Positions 56,801 to 64,000 of a stretch of DNA of 64,000 nucleotides are shown here, one piece after another. The notes beneath the pieces were generated by a model. The model ran no database searches and had not been told where the DNA came from. It worked only from the letters and a program-made list of their open reading frames with translations. The first letter of the stretch is position 1; each line of letters opens with the position of its first letter. Location: contig QPMI01000609.1 of NCBI GenBank assembly GCA_004431415.1, forward strand, positions 1 through 64,000, read 5' to 3'. This DNA is from Cyanophora paradoxa. Taxonomy: Eukaryota; Glaucocystophyceae; Cyanophorales; Cyanophoraceae. Made by a program: the position numbers and the translations under genes.

Positions 56801-59800
56801 ACGACGGCGGCCTCCGTGAGGCGGTTCTGCGCCTCCTGCAGTGCCGCGTCGCGCTGCGCGAGCTGCGCGCCCGCTGCCCGCGCCGCCCGCTCCGCCTTCG
56901 CCTCCGCCGCCTCCAGCGCCGCCGCCGCCGCCGCAAGGCGGTCCTTCAGCTCCTTCCTCTCGACCTGGTTCAAGTTAGAATCGGAAAGAATCAATCAAAG
57001 AAACAAACAGCGCGCCTCGTTGTCGATGAGGGAGCGCTGGAGCTCCTTCAGGGCGCGCTCCCGGTCCGCCTTCTCCTGCCCGTGCACCGACCGCTCCCGC
57101 GCGCCCCGCTCGCCGGCCCCGCGCAGCTCCTCCCGCGCGCCCTCGAGCTCCGCCGCGAGCGCCGCCGAGCGGCCCTGCAGCTCGGCCCGCTCCCGCTGCA
57201 GCTCGTCCAGGCGGGCCGTCGCGGCGGCCAGCTGCCCCGCGAGCTCGCCCCGCCTCCGCTCGAGGTCGGCGCCCTGCACCCGCGCCTGCTCGGCCTCGCG
57301 CTGCGCCGCCGCCAGCCGCTCCTGCAGCGCCGCCCGCGCCCGCTCCGCCTCCGCCTCGCGCTCGCCGGCTGCCTCCAGCCGCGCCCGCAGCTCCCGAGCC
57401 TCCGCCTCGGCCCCGGCCCGGCCCTGCTCGGCCCCCTCCGCCCCCGCTGCGCCGCCTCCAGCCGCGCCCGCAGCGCCGCGCACTCAGCCGCCGCCGCCTC
57501 CCGCGCCCGCTCCTCCCTTAGCCGCGCCGCCTCCGCCGCGTCGTGGGCGCGGGCCTCCTCGCCCACGCGCTCGCGCAGTTCGGCGGCGACGCGCTCGAGG
57601 GCGCGCAGCTGCTCCTCGGCGGCCGAGGCGCGCGTCTGGAGGAGCGCCCGCTCGTGCTGCAGCGACCCCTTCGCCTGCACCTGTACCCCGCCCGATCGAG
57701 AGTCAGCCTCGCCCGCAGCGGGCGGGAGGGCCGCCAGGAAGCACCTCGCCCTCGAGGCTCCGCCGGGAGGTCGCCAGCTCGTCCCCGAGCCGCGCCACGC
57801 GCTCCGCAAGCTCCTGCGCCGAAAACAAAGCTGAAACATCAGAGTAGAGCCGAGGCCATCGAAGGCGGGCGGGGCGGACCTGGCGGGCGCGCTCGGCGGC
57901 GGCCAGCTCCGCCTCCCGCGCCTGCAGGCGGCCCTGCAGCCCGCTCGCGTCCGCCTGAGCGCGCGCGCGGAGTCAGAATCGCGCCGCGAGGGGCGCGGGG
58001 CGGGGCGGGGCGGAGCGAAGGGCGCACGGCCACCGAGGAGCGGGCGCGGGCCTCCGCGTCGAGCTGGGCGGACGAAACGAAGCGAAGCGAACCGGTTAGT
58101 TAGTTTCAGCGAGTCGTCTATCTGGTCAGAAACCGCCCTAACCTGGGCGCGCAGGCGCTGGAGCTCGGCCTCTCGGTCGGCGAGGGAGCCCTGCGCGTCC
58201 AGCAGCTGCCGCGCAGAGAAAGAACTATGAGCTCGCTCGCTTCCGACGTTGGGAGGGATCTAATCCTCGTTCACCTGGCGGGCGAGGGCCTCGCGCTGGC
58301 GCTCCTCCTCCTGGAGGCGGAACCTGACCTGCTCCACGAGGCCCTGCGTCGCCTCGTGGTGCGAGCCGGCCTCCTGCAGCTCCCGCTCCGCCGCCCCCTG
58401 CAAAGAACTCGGCGCTCGCTCACGTGGCTCGGAATGGAACGGCGGCGCGCACCCTCGCGCGCAGCTCGGCCTCCAGCTCGCCGCGGGCGGCGTTCAGCTC
58501 CTCCTCCAGCTCGGCCAGCTGCGCCTCCCGCGCCCCGAGCCTCCCCTGCAGCGCCGCCAGCCGCCCCGCCGCCTCCGCCGCCTCCGCCTCCGCCTCCTCC
58601 AGCCGCGCCGCGAGGGCCGCCCGCGCGCCCTCCAGCGCCGCCCCCGCGTCCCGCGCCGCCGCGAGCTGGCCCTGGAGCTCCGCCACCTCGCCCTCCAGCG
58701 CCTCCCGCACGATCCGGTCGCCGTCCCCGGCCTCCCGCGCCGCCGCCGCGTACGACTCGGCGTCGGCGCTTGCGTCGTCCAGGCGCCGCCTGAGCTCCCC
58801 CTCGACGGCCGCCGCCCGCTCCTCCAGGTCGGCGCGGGCTCCCTCGGCGACGCGGAGGGCGCCCCGCGCCGCCGCCAGCTCCGAGCGCGCGTCGGCGGCC
58901 TCGGCGCGGGCGTCGCGCTCGCGCTCGTCGGCCACGCGGAGGTCCTCCCGCGTGGACGTCAGCTGCGCGTTCAGCGCCCCCGCGCGCTCCGCCATCGCCC
59001 GCCGCGCGGCCTCGGCATCCGAAGCCCGCCGCTCGGCGTCCATGAGCCTCTCCTGCAGCTCCGAGCGGCTCATGTGCGCCGCCCCGCGCGCCTCCGCCAG
59101 CTCCCGCTCCCGCGCCGCCAGCGCCGCCATCGCCCCGGCCCGCTCCGCCCGCTCGCCCTGCAGCTCGGCCGCCAGCGCCGCCAGGCGCTCCTGCAGGTCG
59201 GCCGCCTCGCGCCCGCGCGCCGAGAGCGCCGACTCCGCCTCGTGCAGGCTCCCGCGGAGCCGCACCGCCGCCTGGCCCGACTCCTCCGCCGCGCGCTCGG
59301 CGGCGGCGCGGGCCGAGCGCGTCTGCTCGAGGGCCTCCTGCGCCTCCCGCAGCTGCGCCTCCACGTCGGCCGCCATCGCCCGCAGCCTGAGCACGTCCTC
59401 GCCGCGCTCCGCCGCGGCCGCCCGCAGCGCCGCCGCCTCGCCCTCCGCCGCCCGCAGCGCCGCCTCCCGCGCCTCGAGCTCCCGCCGCGCCCGCTCCTCG
59501 CGGGCCCCGCGGAGGGCCTCGAGCCAGGACCCCATCGCCCGCGCCATCAGCCCGTGCCGCATCCGCGCCACGCAGCGCGCCGCCACCTGGCGCCCGCCTC
59601 TTAAAAGAAGACCAACTTTCAAGATTAAAGGCGCGAGGCACCTCGCGGTTGCGCTTGCCGGTCGCCACCGCCTCGCGCCACGAGGAGAACGCCGCCGCCT
59701 TGGCGCCGTGCTGCATGCGCCCGACGGCGCGCGAGGCGATGGACTTGGCGCGGAGGCGGTCGGCGACGAAGGCGCGCCAGGCGGCCCAGGCCCCCGAGAG

Positions 59801-62800
59801 CCCGGGGCCCCGCCGCCAGCGCCCCACCGCTCGCTCCAGCGCCGTCTGCGTAAGGCGGGACGGGGCGGTCAGCCACGGAAAGGTACTCGGGTTCGAATCT
59901 ATGAACAATGCGCACGATGCGGGTCTCCTCGGCGCGCCGCTGCGCCTCCTCCATCGCCCGCCGCAGCGCCTCCTGCTCCGCCTGCCCCGCGCCCGCAAAG
60001 TTAGGGGAAAGAAAGAAAGCAAGGAGGAGAGCGATCGTTAAAGAAAGGGAGATCCTTAATAGACTATAGACTTCGGATAAAATATCAGGTTCGTTCTTAA
60101 TAGACTCCTTGCAGAGGGACGCGGACCATGAGCTCGGCGATGCGGACGTCGCGGGACCCGGCGGCCGAGCGCTCGCGCTCGCGCCGCCGCTCCGCGAGCT
60201 GCTCCCGCCACTCGTCGAAGCAATAGGCGAGCGATCCCTTCGCGATCCGCTGCGCCGCCCGCCGCGCCGCCGCCCGCGCGGCCTGGCGACCCGCCACGAA
60301 GGCCTTCCATGAGCCCCAGGCGCGCGCCAGGCCGCCCCGCTGCCACGTCGCCACCACGCGCGCCGCGAGCCGCTCGCGCTGCTCCGCGCCGCGCCGCCGC
60401 TGCTCCTCCAGCTGCGCCTCGACGCCCCGCAGCGCCTCCTGCAGCGACGAGAGCTCCCGGCCCTGCGATACGTTTTTAGCACAAGTTATCAAGGACCCGG
60501 CGATTTTAAACGGAGAGTTTATCAAGAGGGCTGCTTAGGCCGCGCCAGCAATTCAGGACTCTTTAGGCCGCGCCGCGGACTCTCTTTAACGCGATTTGAT
60601 CGAGCAATTCGAAACTGAGGGTCTGTTAAGCGGACCTTGGCCGCGCCGTCCGCCTGTTCTAATATTGCGATTTAAAGGAAAGTCTATTAAGGACCCGGCG
60701 ATTTTAAAGGAAGGGTATGTTAAGCGGACCTTGGCCTCGCCGTCCGCCTGCGCGGCGAGCAGCTCCGCCCGCCCCCGCTCCGCCCGCCGCTCGGCCAGCG
60801 CCTCGCGCCACCCGTCGAAGGCGACGGAGAGGGAGCCCTTCTGGAGCCGGGCGACGGCGCGGCGGAGGGCGGCGCGGCGGGCCCGCTCCTCCCCCGTGAA
60901 CTGGCGCCAGGCCGACCAGATGCCGGCCAGGCCGCCCCGCTGCCAGCGGAAGAGGACCTGCGAGCCGGTAAGCAATTTTCTATTATGGAAAGGTCCATTT
61001 CATCTAGAAGAATCCTATAAGGTCTTCCACTGTCTCGGACCTTGGCGAGGAGGTGCGCGCGGCGCTGCTCCTCGAGCGAGCGCTGCGCCTCGATGAGCGA
61101 CTCGCGCTCCCGCAGGCTCGCCCGCAGCTGCTCCACCAGCGCCGCCTGCTCCCGCGCCTCGCGCTCCGCGGCGCCCAGCGACTCGGCGCCGCGCTCCCGC
61201 AGGGACCGCGCCGTCTCGTCGCGCCACGCGTAGAAGGCGCCGGAGAGGGCCCGCCGCTGGAGCGCGCCGACGACGCGCCGCATGACGCCCTTCTGGCGGC
61301 GGCCCTCGGCGGCGTAGGCGCGCCAGGCCGACCACGCCTGCGCCAGGCCGCCCCGCTGCCACCGCGCCACGACGCGCGCCACCAGCTGCGAGCGGCGCGC
61401 CTCCTCCGCCTGCTCCTTCCGGAGGAGCGCGTCCTCCAGCCCTGCGCTTCCTTGTAAGCAAGAAAGGTCTGTTTCATCTAGAACCTAATAGGCAAAGAAC
61501 AGCAGCGCCAAGGTAGAAGGCGGGGCGGGGCGGGGCGGACCGGCGAGGGCGAGGCGCATGCGCTGGACCTCGGCGTCGCCCTGGGCCTGGGCGGCGCGCG
61601 TCGCCTGCAGCGTTCTCTCCGCCGCCTCGCGCCGCGCCTCCGCCAGCGCCTCGCGCCACCCGTCAAAGGCCGAGGAGAGCGAGCGCTGCTGCATGCGTCC
61701 CACGGCGCGGCGCGCGGCGGCGCGGGCGCGGCGGCTCTGCTCGGCGTAGCGGCGCCAGGAGGACCAGAAGGGTACGATGCTCTCCTGCTGCCAGCGGGCG
61801 AGGATGCGGGCGACCGCCTCGGCCTTGCGCTGCTCCGCGAAGGCCTTCTGCCGCTGAAGGACGTCCTCAAGGCCCGCCGCGAGGCCCCGCACCCGCTCCA
61901 GCTCCTGCCGGGGCCGTGAATCCCGACCTTAAAAGTGAAGTCCTTTAAAACGCACGGCAGCGCGGGCGGCGGCCTCGGCGCGGATCTCCTCGAGCTCGCG
62001 GCGGCCCTTCTCCTCGCGCTGCCGGGCCAGGGCGTCGCGCCACCCGTCGAAGGCGACGGAGAGGGACCCCTTCTGGAGCCGCGCGACGGCGCGGCGGAGC
62101 GTGGCGCGGCGGGCACGGCCCTCGGCCGCGAACTGGCGCCACGCGTTCCACGCGGTGGAGAGGCCGCCGCGCTGCCAGCGGGCGAGGGCGCGCCGCGCCG
62201 CCGCCTCGCGCAGGCGCGCGCGCTCGGCCTCCAGCCGCTCGCAGCGGGCGGCGAGGCCCTCGGACGAGGCCCGCCACCGCTCCAGGTCCGACGCCTGCGC
62301 CGCCGCCGCGTCCAGCGCCTGCGTGCGGAAATGTTGAGGAAATGTTGGGAAGAAGCGTTCAGTCAGAGGGTTTTCGCTTAAGAGTCCTCAAATTATCGAG
62401 GTAAACCAGGGAAGTTAGCTCCTTTAAGCAATCTTCCTCAAACGCTTATTAGTTTGAGATAAACTAGAGAAGTTAGCTTCTTTAAGTACTGTTTCGCCAT
62501 CGTTCTTAGGGCGCACGCGGCGGAGGCGGGACTCCTCGTCGGCGCGGCGCTCGGCGCGCCGCTCCGCCAGCGCCTCGCGCCACCCCTCGAAGGCCGCCGC
62601 CGCGAGGCCCGTCCGCAGGCGCGCCACCGCCCGGCGCCCCACCTGGATCCGAAGGCAGAGGCGGCCGGTCAGCTCAAGCAGAAGTGAGGGTGAGGGCTCT
62701 ACTCGCTCGCCTGCTTGAGGCGGGCCGCCTCGCCGGCGTGCTCGCGCCAGGCGCGGAAGGCGGAGGAGAGGCCGCGCTGCCGCCACGAGGCGACGACCCG

Positions 62801-64000
62801 CTCCACGAGCCGCTGCTTCCGCTGCTCCTCGTCCGCCTCGCGGCGCCGCACGACCTCCTCGAGGCGCACGCCGGCCGCCTCCAGCTCCCGCTCCAGCATG
62901 GACCGCGTCTGCCGCTCCGCCTTCAGCTCCGCCTCCAGCTCCGCGAGCCGGTTCCGGGCCTCGGCCAGGCCGTTCAGCGCCTCCTGCAGGTTGCCCCGCA
63001 GCGAGTCGTTCTCCTTGTCGGCGCGCGCCGCCGCCACGAGCCGCTGCCACGCGTCGAAGGCCCCGCTCAGCGTCCGCTGCCGCATCCGCTCCACGCACTT
63101 CCGCGCCACGACCTGCTCGGGTCCCTCAGGATTTCTCCTCTCATTCCCCTCCGACGGACGGACGCACCTTTCGGCGGGTCGCCTCTGCGGCGTGCTCGCG
63201 CCAGGCGACGAACGAGGCGCGGAGGGGGCCCCGTGCCCAGCGGGACAGCGCCCCCTCGAGGGCCCGAAGCCCTGCCTGCTGCTGCCTCGCCCGCTGCGCC
63301 GCCAGCAGCCGCGCCGCCCGCTCGCCCTCCGCGCTCAGCTCGGCCTCCCGCCCCGCCGCCTCCCGCTCGAGCCGCCCCAGCCGCTCCCCCGCGTCCCGCT
63401 CCAGCTGCCCGCCAAAGCCAAGTCAGCTCTAAAAATAGATCGGAGAGATGGTCCAAGGAGCTGTGCAAGGCACGCGTGTCTAGGCTTTGCTTGCACTCGG
63501 TGCTCTTTATCATCTCTAGAAACACATCGGAGAGATGGTCTAAGGTGGCTTAGGTGTGGCGGTAGAGCCGAGGCTGGGCTGCGCCCGACACACAAGTCTA
63601 GGCTGCTTTGCTCGCACTCGGTGCTGTTCATCACCTCTAATAACCGTCCCGGGCGGCAAGCGAGCGGGCGAACCTCCTGGATGCGGAGCTCTGCGTCCGA
63701 CAGGGCCGCCTCGGCGTGCTCGCGGCGGCCCTTCTCCCCCGCCAGCGCGATCTCCAGGCCCCGCATCGTCTCCTGCCGCCGCCGCACCAAAGAATAAGAT
63801 CGTAGATCTAGATTAGATCTCGCAGACATGCCGGACCTGGCGCCGCATCAGCTCCTTCTCCGACCAGTCCTCCGCCCGCGCCTTCCGCGCCGCCGTCGCC
63901 TCCTCCCGCCACGCCCCGAACGCCCGCCCCGCCTCCGCCTTCTCGAAGCGCCGCGTGGCGGCCTCGCCCCGGCGGCGGAGGTCCCGGCGGCGGCCCGCGA
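53836..64000 (-). CDS. Sfi1-like centrin-binding / long coiled-coil protein, 5' end beyond window
   Basis: Exons of Arg/Ala/Glu-rich helix cover 10 kb, separated by small AT-richer introns (for example 60481-60735, 62325-62510, 63121-63165, 63415-63675). From 64000 down to about 59500 they carry a repeated Trp motif at regular spacing: AVARLQKGSLSVAFDGWREA (60850), VVARWQRGGLAQAWSAWRAY (61370), ILARWQQESIVPFWSSWRRY (61800), AVGRMQQRSLSSAFDGWREA (61690), CVERMRQRTLSGAFDAWQRL (63100). This A---W--G---AF--W pattern is typical of Sfi1-type centrin-binding repeats of centrosomes and basal bodies. From 59500 to 54500 the protein is plain coiled coil. The C-terminus contains LGGVVNRWIRDARSG; the exact stop (53836 or about 53877) depends on the frame. 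Partial: the start lies outside. Confidence 0.7.
60620..60750 (-). repeat. tandem duplication across an exon-intron boundary of the Sfi1-like gene
   Basis: TTAAGCGGACCTTGGCC-CGCCGTCCGCCTG occurs at about 60627 and 60719. AGGACCCGGCGATTTTAAA also occurs twice (60492 and 60690). The duplicated piece includes the 5' splice site of the exon lying to its right. Confidence 0.65.
63439..63645 (-). repeat. tandem duplication within an intron of the Sfi1-like gene
   Basis: ATCGGAGAGATGGTC-AAGG and TCTAGGCTTTGCTTGCACTC plus flanks occur at 63439-63523 and, diverged, at 63527-63645. Confidence 0.75.

Overview
The window reads as nuclear DNA of a GC-rich, intron-dense unicellular eukaryote, most likely a flagellated microalga. 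Most exons are short and coding is very GC-rich. Introns are small, with GTACCC, GTGCGC and sometimes GC donors and long sense-strand C tracts (38 C at 941-978, 28 C at 53269-53296). A Sfi1-like centrin-binding protein and a coiled-coil/EF-hand protein suit a cell with centrioles. I cannot name the species.

Layout: 1-3860, 3' part of a coiled-coil/EF-hand gene (+). 5194-10882, 5' half of a two-cassette membrane adenylyl cyclase (M1-C1-M2, +). 10894-36403, a 25.5-kb insertion with intronless, lower-GC genes on both strands. It encodes giant-virus (Nucleocytoviricota-type) functions: A32-like packaging ATPase, D5-like primase-helicase pieces, two poxvirus A16/G9/J5-type entry-fusion-like proteins, a tandem glycine-rich fibre-like protein, two kinase N-lobes, and small membrane and Cys-rich proteins. 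36430-38966 carries the missing second catalytic domain (C2) of the same cyclase, so the viral block sits inside that gene, bounded by an 11-bp direct repeat. A 310-bp SINE-like element with a 16-bp target duplication lies in the cyclase last exon.

Further right: two unrecognised genes (39984-42262), a zinc-knuckle/RING protein (43110-46213, -), a complete SMUG1 uracil-DNA glycosylase (46941-48633, +), FAM32A (48841-49349, -), a duplicated SMUG1 promoter plus exon-1 segment (49399-49908), an LRR-ankyrin gene (50004-52934, +), and a long Sfi1-like coiled-coil gene running off the right edge (53836-64000, -).

The viral block is not an intact provirus. Many viral reading frames begin straight after a stop with no ATG, or end in mid-domain where an opposite-strand frame takes over. 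The D5 helicase is in two pieces 11 kb apart, the ATPase and kinases are cut in mid-domain, and several genes carry frameshifts or in-frame stops. Other small genes look intact. The block therefore looks like a rearranged, decaying mosaic of giant-virus DNA. Some single-base frameshifts, also present in the host cyclase, could be assembly errors. All functional calls come from reading motifs by eye; no database search was possible.
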